A stretch of 64,000 nt of DNA from positions 297,698 to 361,697 of the forward strand of contig NZ_NNBJ01000005.1 in the NCBI RefSeq assembly GCF_002803085.1, read 5' to 3'. Both the position numbers and the translations under genes were made by a program. The stretch's first letter is position 1. Each line of letters starts with the position of its first letter. Of the stretch, positions 35,281 to 42,878 are shown in pieces. The notes below the pieces were generated by a model. It had not been told where the DNA came from. It searched no databases and saw only the letters and a list, made by a program, of their open reading frames with translations. This stretch comes from Streptomyces sp. CB01201. Lineage in GTDB: Bacteria > Actinomycetota > Actinomycetes > Streptomycetales > Streptomycetaceae.

Positions 35281-36587
35281 TGCTGACCCTCGCGACCAGG
35301 CTCAAGAACGTGGCGTTCCTCGTCATCGGGGTGCTCGTGCTCGGTTACACCGGGTTCCGGTACGCGGACGTCGGGCACTACGTCGGCATCCGCGACTACT
35401 ACACCGTCAAGGTCCATCTCGCCCAGACCGGCGGCCTGTTCACCCACTCCAACGTGACCTACCGGGGCGTGTCGGTGGGCCGTGTCGGACCCATCGGGCT
35501 CACCGACGACGGGGTCGTGGCCGAGCTGCGCATCGACAACTCGGCGCCGCCCATCCCCACCGCCCTCAACGCCGTGGTGGCCAACCTGTCGGCCGTCGGC
35601 GAGGAGTACATCGACCTGCGGCCCACCACCGACGACGGGCCCTACCTCGGTGACGGCGGCGTGATCGAACAGTACGAGACCAGCACGCCGGCCCCCGTCA
35701 CCACCGTGCTCTCCAGCGTCAACGGGCTCGCCGCGTCGGTGCCGTTGGACTCGCTGCGGACCGTCGTCGACGAGTTCGGGAAGGCCTTCGAGGGGCGCGG
35801 CGACGACCTCCAGGTCCTCCTCGACAACGGCAGCGACTTCGTGCGGGCCGCCGACAGGGCGCTGCCGAGCACCACCACGCTGCTGGCGGACGGCCAGACC
35901 GTCCTGACCACCCAGGCGGAGGAGGGCCAGGCCATCAAGACCTTCGCCTCGGGAGCCAAGGAGTTGGCCGCGACCCTCAAGGGCTCGGACACCGATCTGC
36001 GCCGGCTGATCGCCGCCGCACCCGACGCGGCGGGCCAGATCAGTGGTCTGCTCAGGGACCTCGATCCGGCGGTCAGCGTGGTGCTCGCGAACCTCCTCAC
36101 GACCGCGGACGTGGCTGTCACCCGGCAGCGCGGGATCGAGGAACTCCTGGTGAAAGTACCGCCGTTGGTGGCGGCCGGAGCCACCGCGATCGACACCAAG
36201 GGAGCCAATCTGGGCATGGCGGTCACCTTCTTCGCGCCGCTGCCGTGCACCGAGGGCTACGGCGGCACGGTCTACCGCAACGGCCTCGAAACCGTCGACA
36301 CGCCGAACCTCAACACCAAGGCGCGGTGCGCCGCGCCGGCGAGCAGCGGCAAGGACGTCCGGGGCTCGGCGCACGCCCCGGCCGGCGCCCCGCTCGGCGC
36401 TGCGGCCCAGCCGGGCGCGCTGCCTCCGACCCCGGGCGCGCCCAACCCGGTCGCGCCGCCCGCCGCACAGCCGGCCGCGCTCCCCGGCGCCCTGGCGCTG
36501 CCCGCGCTGCCCGGCGGCGGCCCCTCGGACCTGGCCGGACTGCTCGGACTCACGTCCGGCACCGGAGGAAAGGGCGGACGCCCGTGA
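35280..36587 (+). CDS. Mce family protein, sixth of six (MceF position)
   Basis: A 435-residue Mce subunit; the A of its ATG is the last base of the previous TGA. One N-terminal helix (LKNVAFLVIGVLVLGYTGFR) precedes the MCE domain (YYTVKVHLAQTGGLFTHSNV, TYRGVSVGRVGPIGLTDDGV, LSAVGEEYIDLRPTTDDGPY). The helical region is followed by a long Ala/Pro-rich tail of about 80 residues. The position, the VTYRGVSVGRV segment and length fit MceF. Its stop overlaps the GTG of the first Mce-associated gene. It completes the six-protein set expected to form the heteromeric lipid tunnel. Confidence 0.94.
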   Translation: MLTLATRLKNVAFLVIGVLVLGYTGFRYADVGHYVGIRDYYTVKVHLAQTGGLFTHSNVTYRGVSVGRVGPIGLTDDGVVAELRIDNSAPPIPTALNAVVANLSAVGEEYIDLRPTTDDGPYLGDGGVIEQYETSTPAPVTTVLSSVNGLAASVPLDSLRTVVDEFGKAFEGRGDDLQVLLDNGSDFVRAADRALPSTTTLLADGQTVLTTQAEEGQAIKTFASGAKELAATLKGSDTDLRRLIAAAPDAAGQISGLLRDLDPAVSVVLANLLTTADVAVTRQRGIEELLVKVPPLVAAGATAIDTKGANLGMAVTFFAPLPCTEGYGGTVYRNGLETVDTPNLNTKARCAAPASSGKDVRGSAHAPAGAPLGAAAQPGALPPTPGAPNPVAPPAAQPAALPGALALPALPGGGPSDLAGLLGLTSGTGGKGGRP

Positions 36588-37096
36588 TCACGCTCCCCGC
36601 CGGGCCCCGGCCCCGGCTGCGCCGCGGCCTCGTCGTGGCCGCGCTCACCGTGTCGGTCGCCTTCGCCGCGTTCGCGGGCTGGACCTACCTCCAGGCGCGC
36701 AACGACGACTCGATCGCGTACGCCACCTCGCGGGATGCCGCGCTCAAGGCCGGCCGTACACAGATCGCCGCGCTCTCCACGCTGGACGCGGCCCACCCCG
36801 ACGCCGCGTTGCGCGCCTGGCTCGACGCCTCGACGGGCCCGCTCCAGGACGAGTTGCGCCGCACCGGTGCCGGGAAGCCGACGGCCTCGGCGCGTGGCGA
36901 GGTGACCGACGCGGCCGTCACCGAACTCGACGACCGCTCGGGCACGGCGAAGGTCATCGCGACCGTGCAGGTCCGGGTGACCCCGGCGGGCGGCGCGGTC
37001 ACCACCGACCGCAAGCGGCTCGAAGCGGCGCTCGAACGCACCGGTGGGGGCTGGAAGTTGAAGGCGCTCAGTGCGGTTCCGGTCGCCGCGTCCTGA
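36584..37096 (+). CDS. Mce-associated membrane protein 1 (Mam type)
   Basis: A 170-residue protein with one N-terminal helix (LVVAALTVSVAFAAFAGWTY) and an extracellular VirB8/NTF2-like domain. Recognisable segments are SIAYATSRDAALKAGRTQIA, RAWLDASTGPLQDELRRTG and AAVTELDDRSGTAKVIATVQ, ending WKLKALSAVPV. GTG 36584 overlaps the mceF stop by 4 bases. In actinobacteria such proteins stabilise Mce complexes. It is a close paralogue of the protein at 38131. Confidence 0.9.
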   Translation: MITLPAGPRPRLRRGLVVAALTVSVAFAAFAGWTYLQARNDDSIAYATSRDAALKAGRTQIAALSTLDAAHPDAALRAWLDASTGPLQDELRRTGAGKPTASARGEVTDAAVTELDDRSGTAKVIATVQVRVTPAGGAVTTDRKRLEAALERTGGGWKLKALSAVPVAAS

Positions 37097-37119
37097 GCCC
37101 GGGCCGAGGGGCCCTGCCC

Positions 37120-37139
37120 GGGGCGGGGCGGGGCGGGGC
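37120..37139 (+). other. (GGGGC)4 tract, G-quadruplex candidate inside the mce operon
   Basis: Four GGGG runs separated by single C bases lie on the coding strand in the 90-base gap between the first and second Mce-associated genes. This is the largest gap in the mce transcript up to this point, where most junctions are 4-nt overlaps. Confidence 0.6.
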
Positions 37140-37186
37140 GGTCGGCCCGGGCGGGAGCCGAGAGGGAGAGACGAGGGAGAGACGGC

Positions 37187-38086
37187 GTGAGCACAGCAGA
37201 GCTGAAGTCGGCCACCGGCCCGGATCCGGACGGGGCGAGCCCGGACGCGGGCCCGGCCGGGGGGGCGCCCCCGGACGAAGCGGGCCCCGAAGCGGGCCGG
37301 GCTCCTGAAGGAGCCCCCCGCGGCGAACCCGCCGCGCCGCCCGCCGGACCCCCCGTCGAGATCCCCGCCCCCCTCGACGAGGCCGCCGAACCCGCCGACG
37401 AAGCCACCGCCCCCCGCGACGAGGGCGCCGAACCCGCCGACGAAGCCACCGCCCCCCGCGGCGAGGGCGCCGAACCCGCCGACGAAGCCACCGAACCCGC
37501 CGACGAAGCCACCGTCCCCCGCGACGAAGCCACCGCCCCCCGCGACGAGAGCGCCGAACCCGCCGACGGGGCAACAGCCGCCCCGGCCCCTCGCCTGCGC
37601 CGCGTGCTCAGCCTCGGATGTGTGGTCGTTCTCCTCCTGGCCGGGGCCGGACTGCTGTTCCAGGCGCGGCAGTTGACCACGACCCCCGCCACGGCGAACC
37701 GGGCGCTCACCGACGCCTCCGAGACCACCCAAGTCATCGGAGACGTCAGCAACACGCTCGGCAAGGTCTTCTCGTACGCCGCCCAGGACACCAGTGCCAC
37801 CGAGCAGGCGTCGAAGGAGTTGCTCAGCGGGCGGGCCGCCAGTCAATACGCCGCGCTCTTCGGCCAGTTGAGGCAGCGGGCCGCAGAGCAGAAGCTCAGC
37901 CTGACCACCCATGTCGTGCGGGCCGGTGTCACCCGGCTCACGCGCGACCGGGCGGAGCTGCTCGTCTTTCTCGACCAGCGGGCCCAGCGGGACTCAAGCG
38001 CCCCCACCACGGCCGCCGCCCAGCTGTCCGTCACCGCCCAACTCGACGCCGGGCACTGGCAGATCACCGACATCCGAGCCCGCTAG
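37187..38086 (+). CDS. Mce-associated membrane protein 2 with acidic repeat N-terminus
   Basis: A 299-residue protein starting at GTG 37187. The first ~125 residues are a cytosolic, very acidic Ala/Pro/Glu/Asp region, with a 14-residue repeat EGAEPADEATAPRD and variants. A membrane helix follows (VLSLGCVVVLLLAGAGLLFQ), then an extracellular NTF2-like domain (ITDIRAR at the end; FSYAAQDTSATEQASKELLS, LTTHVVRAGVTRLTRDRAEL). It is a paralogue of the protein at 38690 and differs from proteins 1 and 3 in the FSY and TEQAS segments. The acidic region could bind basic partners or form a flexible tether. Confidence 0.85.
   Translation: MSTAELKSATGPDPDGASPDAGPAGGAPPDEAGPEAGRAPEGAPRGEPAAPPAGPPVEIPAPLDEAAEPADEATAPRDEGAEPADEATAPRGEGAEPADEATEPADEATVPRDEATAPRDESAEPADGATAAPAPRLRRVLSLGCVVVLLLAGAGLLFQARQLTTTPATANRALTDASETTQVIGDVSNTLGKVFSYAAQDTSATEQASKELLSGRAASQYAALFGQLRQRAAEQKLSLTTHVVRAGVTRLTRDRAELLVFLDQRAQRDSSAPTTAAAQLSVTAQLDAGHWQITDIRAR
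37385..37570. repeat. 42-bp in-frame coding repeat (acidic region of Mce-associated protein 2)
   Basis: A 42-base unit starting GCCGAACCCGCCGACGAAGC begins at 37385, 37427 and 37469, then breaks into shorter variants to about 37570. The unit is a multiple of three, so changes in copy number keep the frame and only alter the length of the acidic EPADEAT region. Confidence 0.85.
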
Positions 38087-38130
38087 GACCCGGCCCGCCG
38101 CCGGGCCCCGCGAGAGGGAGCACGAAGAAC

Positions 38131-38658
38131 ATGGCACGCATGACGACCCAGCCCCTGCTCATCGCCGCGATGGCCCTCACCCTGCTCGCGGGCGGCTTCG
38201 CGGTGTGGGCCGGCTGGTCCTGGTACGGCGCGGCGCACGACGACTCGGCCGCCTACGCCGCCTCCCGGGACAAGGCGCTCGCGGCCGGCGAGCAGGCCGT
38301 GCAGAACCTCTCCACCCTCGACCACAACGACCTCGCGCATGGACTCGACATGTGGCAGGACTCCACCACCGGCGATCTGCACCAGCAACTGGCCGACGGG
38401 CGGAGCGAGTTCGAGAAGCAGGTGCAGCAGGCGCAGACGGTCACCACGGCCAAGGTCCTGGACGGCGCGGTCACCGAGCTCGACGACCGGGCGGGCAAGG
38501 CCCGGGTGATGGTGGCGCTGCGCATCACCGTGCAGGCGCCCAAGGAGAAGCCCGCGGCCAAGGACAGCAGGATGCTCGGCGAACTCACCCGTACCGCGAG
38601 CGGCTGGAAGCTGAGCGCCCTCGGCCAGGCGCCGGTCGGCAACAGCGCGGCCAACTGA
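38131..38658 (+). CDS. Mce-associated membrane protein 3 (Mam type)
   Basis: A 175-residue protein, ATG 38131 with GGGAG upstream. One N-terminal helix (LLIAAMALTLLAGGFAVWAG) and an extracellular NTF2-like domain: SAAYAASRDKALAAGEQAVQ, DMWQDSTTGDLHQQLADG, GAVTELDDRAGKARVMVALR, ending WKLSALGQAPVGN. It is a clear paralogue of the protein at 36584, while the protein at 37187 pairs with that at 38690. This gives an alternating 1-2-1-2 arrangement that suggests duplication of a two-gene block. Confidence 0.9.
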   Translation: MARMTTQPLLIAAMALTLLAGGFAVWAGWSWYGAAHDDSAAYAASRDKALAAGEQAVQNLSTLDHNDLAHGLDMWQDSTTGDLHQQLADGRSEFEKQVQQAQTVTTAKVLDGAVTELDDRAGKARVMVALRITVQAPKEKPAAKDSRMLGELTRTASGWKLSALGQAPVGNSAAN

Positions 38659-38689
38659 CCACCCACCCCAACCCGGACAGGAGCCGCAC

Positions 38690-39442
38690 ATGTCGACGAC
38701 CCGTCACCTGGTCAACCGTCAGCGCCGACTGGCCAGCGCTGGCGCCGCCCGCGTTGCCACCGAGGCCGTGCCGCAGGAGAGGGCGAGCACCCTCGACCCA
38801 GCGCGGAGGAAGCCGAGTCCGCGGGCCGAGGAGCCGCCGCAGGAGGCCGTGGAGCCGTCCCGCCGGCGCCGCCTTCCCGGGACCGGGACAGCCGCTCGGG
38901 CCAGGTTGCGCCGTGTGCTGTCCGTGCGCGCCCCGGCCGTCCTGTGCGTCCTGGTCGTCCTGCTCGGCGGATTCGCCGCGTTCGCCGCCGCCCGGGCCGA
39001 CTCGCTGGGCTCCGACCCGGCCGTCCGGAACGCGGCGCTCACCGATCCGGCCCGTACCAGCGAGGTCAAGGGGCAGACCGAGAAGGCCGTCGCCGCGCTG
39101 TTCTCGTACAACTACGCCGATTCCGGGCCGGCGGACAAGGCGGCCTCAACTCTGCTCACCGGCAAGGCGGTTCAGCAGCATCGCGACATGCTGGCGGCGG
39201 TGCGGGCGCAGGGCAAGGACCAGAAGCTGGTGCTGACGACCACGGTGACCGAGAGCGGTGTGGAGATGATCGACGGCTCCCGCGCCCGGGTCCTGGTCTA
39301 CGCCGACCAGAGCAGCACGCGCACCGCGGGCAAGAAGCCCGAAACGACGTATGCCGCCGCGATGTTCGCCGTCGACGTGGCGCGCGGGAGCGGCGGCACC
39401 TGGCAGATCTCCGGCATCGACACCTTCGGGCAGGGATCGTGA
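38690..39442 (+). CDS. Mce-associated membrane protein 4
   Basis: A 250-residue protein with an ~80-residue basic/proline-rich cytosolic N-terminus, a membrane helix (AVLCVLVVLLGGFAAFAAAR) and an extracellular NTF2-like domain (NAALTDPARTSEVKGQTEKA, FSYNYADSGPADKAASTLLT, VVDVAR-like strand and WQISGIDTFGQGS). It is a paralogue of the protein at 37187 (shared FSY and the AAST/AS-LLT helices). Here the N-terminus is basic (RRRRLPG) rather than acidic, so the two paralogues carry oppositely charged tails. Its stop overlaps the transglycosylase GTG by 4 bases. Confidence 0.87.
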   Translation: MSTTRHLVNRQRRLASAGAARVATEAVPQERASTLDPARRKPSPRAEEPPQEAVEPSRRRRLPGTGTAARARLRRVLSVRAPAVLCVLVVLLGGFAAFAAARADSLGSDPAVRNAALTDPARTSEVKGQTEKAVAALFSYNYADSGPADKAASTLLTGKAVQQHRDMLAAVRAQGKDQKLVLTTTVTESGVEMIDGSRARVLVYADQSSTRTAGKKPETTYAAAMFAVDVARGSGGTWQISGIDTFGQGS

Positions 39443-40671
39443 AACCCTCGACGCACCTCATCCACCTACGGCGCCTCTCGCTTCTCGCGGGCCGAAAGCG
39501 GTTGCGGCGCGGGGTCACGGGCACCGCGGTCGTCGCCGTCGCGGTGGCCGCGCTCAGCGCGTCCCAGGCCCCGGGGCTGCTGCGTCCCGCGCCGCCGCAC
39601 CCGGCCGAGCCCGCTGCCGCGGGACCGGCCGCGGGACCGGCCGCCGCCGTCCAGGCGGAGCCGCCGGCCGACGGTTCGTACCACACCGATCTCCCGCCGC
39701 TGGTGGCCACGCCGCACCCGGCGGGTGCCCCGCCCGTCGTGGGGGCTGTCGACCCGGTGTGGACCCAGGAGGGCATACCGGCCACGGTGCTCGCCGCGTA
39801 CCAGCGGGCGGAGACCCGGCTGCGCGGGACCGAGCCGCGCTGCCATCTGCCCTGGCAACTGCTCGCGGCGCTCGGCAAGGTCGAGTCGGGGCACGCGGGC
39901 GGCGGCCGGGTCGACGCGCAGGGCACCACGCTCAGCCCGATCCTCGGACCGGTGCTCGACGGCGCGGGCTTCGCGAACATCGCCGACACCGACCACGGCG
40001 TCCTGGACGGCGACACCCGGCATGACCGTGCCGTGGGCCCGATGCAGTTCATCCCGTCCACGTGGGCGACATGGGGTCAGGACGGCAACGGGGACGGGCG
40101 CAAGGATCCCAACAACGTCTTCGACGCGGCGCTCGCCGCCGGGACGTACCTGTGTGCGGACGGGCGCGACCTGGCCGTCCCGGCGGATCTGGACCGTGCG
40201 GTGCTCGGCTACAACCACTCGGCCGACTATCTGCGCACGGTCCTGTCGTGGCTGGAGTTCTACCGCAGGGGCACCCACGCCGTGCCCGACGGCAAAGGAG
40301 TGCTGCCGAGCACGCCCGGCGCGGGCAGTGCCCAGCAGATCGGTGAGGACCGGGGCCACAAGCAGGGCGGCGGCATCGTGATCGGGCCGCAGCCGAGCGG
40401 CCGGCCCACACCGTCCGTCCCCACGCGCCCCGGAGGCAGCCCGTCGGCCTCGCAGCCCCCGAAGTCGCCGCCGCCCACGGCCTCGCCCTCCCCGTCCGCG
40501 CCCCCGTCCGGCAGTCCCGGCCCGTCGCCGTCGGGGAGTACGGGCCCGGGCCCCTCGCCTTCGGGCAGTCCGGGCCTGCCGGGCTGCGCCACCGGATCGC
40601 CCGCCGCCTCGCCGACCCCGCAGCCCACCGGAACACCCACCGGCCCGAGCTGCCCCTCACCCACCCCCTGA
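39439..40671 (+). CDS. Lytic murein transglycosylase ending the mce operon
   Basis: A 410-residue exported enzyme starting at GTG 39439 (4-base overlap). The membrane/signal segment (VTGTAVVAVAVAALSASQAP) precedes a transglycosylase domain at about residues 105-285. Catalytic glutamate in LLAALGKVESGHAG, then AVGPMQFIPSTWATWGQDGN, GDGRKDPNNVFDAALAAGTY and NHSADYLRTVLSW, all typical of the MltB-like/RlpA-independent actinobacterial group. The C-terminal ~110 residues are a low-complexity Pro/Ser/Gly wall-spanning tail. It should cleave glycan strands with anhydromuramyl ends. Coupling to the Mce genes suggests it opens peptidoglycan to let the Mce complex assemble or reach its lipid. Confidence 0.9.
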   Translation: MKPSTHLIHLRRLSLLAGRKRLRRGVTGTAVVAVAVAALSASQAPGLLRPAPPHPAEPAAAGPAAGPAAAVQAEPPADGSYHTDLPPLVATPHPAGAPPVVGAVDPVWTQEGIPATVLAAYQRAETRLRGTEPRCHLPWQLLAALGKVESGHAGGGRVDAQGTTLSPILGPVLDGAGFANIADTDHGVLDGDTRHDRAVGPMQFIPSTWATWGQDGNGDGRKDPNNVFDAALAAGTYLCADGRDLAVPADLDRAVLGYNHSADYLRTVLSWLEFYRRGTHAVPDGKGVLPSTPGAGSAQQIGEDRGHKQGGGIVIGPQPSGRPTPSVPTRPGGSPSASQPPKSPPPTASPSPSAPPSGSPGPSPSGSTGPGPSPSGSPGLPGCATGSPAASPTPQPTGTPTGPSCPSPTP

Positions 40672-40690
40672 CGGATCACCCCCTGACGAC

Positions 40691-41767
40691 TCACGCACCC
40701 CCTGACGAAAGGACCTCCGCGAGGTCGTAGCGGACCGGCTCCTCCAGCTGGGCGTAGGTGCAGCTGCCGGGGGAGCGGTCCGGGCGCCAGCGGCGGAACT
40801 GCGCGGTGTGCCGGAACCGGTCGCCCTCCATGTGGTCGTACGCCACCTCCACCACCCGCTCCGGGCGCACGGCCACCCACGACAGGTCCTTCTTGCCGCT
40901 CCAGCGGCTGGGCGCGCCCGGCAGGCGGGCGCCCTCGTGTGCGGCCTCCTCGGCCCAGGAGGCCCAGGGGTGCCGCTCGGCGACCGGGTCGGCCATGAGC
41001 AGCGGGGCCAGCTCCTCGATCAGTTCCGCCCGCCGTTTCATCGGGAAGGCCGCGCACACCCCGACGTGCTGGAGCGCGCCCCCGTCGTCGTACAGGCCGA
41101 GCAGGAGCGAGCCGACCACGGGGCCGCTCTTGTGGTGGCGGTAGCCGGCCACCACCACGTCCGCCGTGCGCTCGTGCTTGATCTTGTACATGAGCCGGGC
41201 GTCGGGCCGGTAAGGGAGATCGAGGGGCTTGGCGACGACCCCGTCGAGCCCGGCGCCCTCGTACTGCTCGAACCACCGCCGGGCGACCTCGATGTCGGTG
41301 GTCGCGGGCGCGAGATGGACCGGCGCGGTGATGCCCTTCAGCGCCTCGGTGAGCAGTGCGCGCCGCTCGGCCAGCGGGGTGTCGAGCAGTGAGGTGTCGC
41401 CGAGGGCGAGCAGGTCGAAGGCGATGAAACTGGCCGGCGTCTGTTCGGCCAGCAGCTTCACCCGGGACGCGGCGGGGTGGATGCGTTCGCTGAGCCGGTC
41501 GAAGTCGAGGCGGCCGCCGTGCGCGACGACGATCTCGCCGTCCATCACACAGCGCTCGGGCAGCCGCTCCTCCAGGGCTGCCGCAAGCTCCGGAAAGTAC
41601 CGGGTCAGGGGCTTGCCGTTGCGGCTGCCGATGACGATCTCGGGCCCGTCGCGGTGCACGATCGCCCGGAATCCGTCCCACTTGGCCTCGTAACTCATCC
41701 CGGGCGGGATCTTCGCCACGGACTTGGCGAGCATCGGCTTCACAGGTGGCATCACCGGGAGATCCAT
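40691..41767 (-). CDS. ATP-dependent DNA ligase (LigC / LigD ligase-domain type)
   Basis: A 358-residue ligase. The adenylated lysine is in motif I YEAKWDGFRAIVHRDG. Motifs follow as SRNGKPLTRYFPEL (Ia), CVMDGEIVVAHGGRLDFDRL (III), FIAFDLLALGD, GLDGVVAKPLDLPYRP (IV) and MYKIKHERTADVVVAGYR (V). The OB-fold half ends RFRHTAQFRRWRPDRSPGSC. Start ATG 41767. It is divergent from a LigD-type polymerase gene across 55 bases, so the two domains of the mycobacterial LigD are separate here. Role: sealing breaks in non-homologous end joining or a back-up repair pathway. No Ku gene lies in the window. Confidence 0.93.
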   Translation of the reverse strand: MDLPVMPPVKPMLAKSVAKIPPGMSYEAKWDGFRAIVHRDGPEIVIGSRNGKPLTRYFPELAAALEERLPERCVMDGEIVVAHGGRLDFDRLSERIHPAASRVKLLAEQTPASFIAFDLLALGDTSLLDTPLAERRALLTEALKGITAPVHLAPATTDIEVARRWFEQYEGAGLDGVVAKPLDLPYRPDARLMYKIKHERTADVVVAGYRHHKSGPVVGSLLLGLYDDGGALQHVGVCAAFPMKRRAELIEELAPLLMADPVAERHPWASWAEEAAHEGARLPGAPSRWSGKKDLSWVAVRPERVVEVAYDHMEGDRFRHTAQFRRWRPDRSPGSCTYAQLEEPVRYDLAEVLSSGGA

Positions 41768-41822
41768 ACAACCGATTCTCACCGATATGCGGCATCGGTG
41801 CCCGCCGCCTACCGTGGCCTGC

Positions 41823-42866
41823 ATGGGCAAGGGCGAGGCGATCGAGCTGGAGGCCGGCGGGCGGACCGTGCGGCTGTCCAATCCGGACAAGGTCTATTTC
41901 CCGGAGCCCGGCTACACCAAGCTGGACGTGGCGCGCTACTACCTGGCGGTCGCCGACGGCATCACGCGCGCCCTGCGCGACCGGCCCACCACCCTGGAGC
42001 GCTACCCCGACGGCGTCGACGGGGAGTCGTTCTTCCAGAAGCGGGCGCCCAAGAACCTTCCCGACTGGATCCCGACCGCCCGCATCTCCTTCCCCAGCGG
42101 CCGGCACGCCGACGAGATCTGCCCCACCGAGCCCGCCGCCGTACTGTGGGCCGCCCAGCTCGGCTGTCTCACCTTCCACCCCTGGCCGGTACGCCGCGAG
42201 GCGACCGACCACCCCGACGAACTGCGGATCGACCTCGACCCGCAGCCCGGTACCGACTTCGACGACGCGGTCCCGGTCGCCCATGAACTACGCGCCCTGC
42301 TGGGCGAGTTGGGGATCACGGGCTATCCCAAGACATCGGGCGGGCGGGGCATCCACGTCTTCGTGCCGATCGAACCGCGCTGGACGTTCACCGAGGTGCG
42401 ACGCTGTGCCATCGCGATCGGCCGGGAGCTGGAGCGCCGGATGGCGGGGCGGGTCACCACCGCCTGGTGGAAGGAGGAGCGCGGCGAGCGGATCTTCGTG
42501 GACTACAACCAGACCGCCCGCGACCGCACCATCGCCTCCGCCTACTCGGTACGCCCCAAGCCGCAGGCCCCGGTGTCCGCGCCGCTGCGCTGGGACGAGC
42601 TCGACGACGTCCACCCCCAGGACTTCACCCTGCGCACCATGCCCGCGCGCTACGCCGAACTCGGCGATCTGCACGCCGGCATGGACGACCACGCCTTCGG
42701 GATCGAACCGCTCCTGGAACTCGCCGAGCGGGACGAGCGCGACCACGCGCTCGGCGACCTGCCGTACCCGCCGGACTACCCCAAGATGCCGGGGGAGCCC
42801 AAGCGGGTACAGCCGAGCCGTGCCAAGGACAAGGAGCGCGGCGCCGGTCCAGCCGACGACAAGTAG
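41823..42866 (+). CDS. LigD-type primase-polymerase (NHEJ polymerase domain protein)
   Basis: A 347-residue archaeo-eukaryotic primase-type polymerase. Diagnostic segments: LSNPDKVYFPEPGYTKLDVA at the N-terminus, ERYPDGVDGESFFQKRAPKN, the metal-binding DELRIDLDPQPGTDFDDA (DxD), the nucleotide-binding SGGRGIHVFVPI histidine, and RIFVDYNQTARDRTIASAYS. ATG 41823 is preferred over an upstream TTG because the family N-terminus begins here. It is divergent from the ligase gene. In NHEJ it fills gaps and adds ribonucleotides at ends before ligation. It converges on the SIS-domain gene with only 12 bases between stops. Confidence 0.93.
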   Translation: MGKGEAIELEAGGRTVRLSNPDKVYFPEPGYTKLDVARYYLAVADGITRALRDRPTTLERYPDGVDGESFFQKRAPKNLPDWIPTARISFPSGRHADEICPTEPAAVLWAAQLGCLTFHPWPVRREATDHPDELRIDLDPQPGTDFDDAVPVAHELRALLGELGITGYPKTSGGRGIHVFVPIEPRWTFTEVRRCAIAIGRELERRMAGRVTTAWWKEERGERIFVDYNQTARDRTIASAYSVRPKPQAPVSAPLRWDELDDVHPQDFTLRTMPARYAELGDLHAGMDDHAFGIEPLLELAERDERDHALGDLPYPPDYPKMPGEPKRVQPSRAKDKERGAGPADDK

Positions 42867-42878
42867 CGCGGGCCTGGT

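Noticed and set aside
37385..37570. Regularly spaced repeats that might suggest a CRISPR array
   Set aside because: The repeats are contiguous, in frame and encode an acidic peptide; there are no unique spacers and no cas genes.
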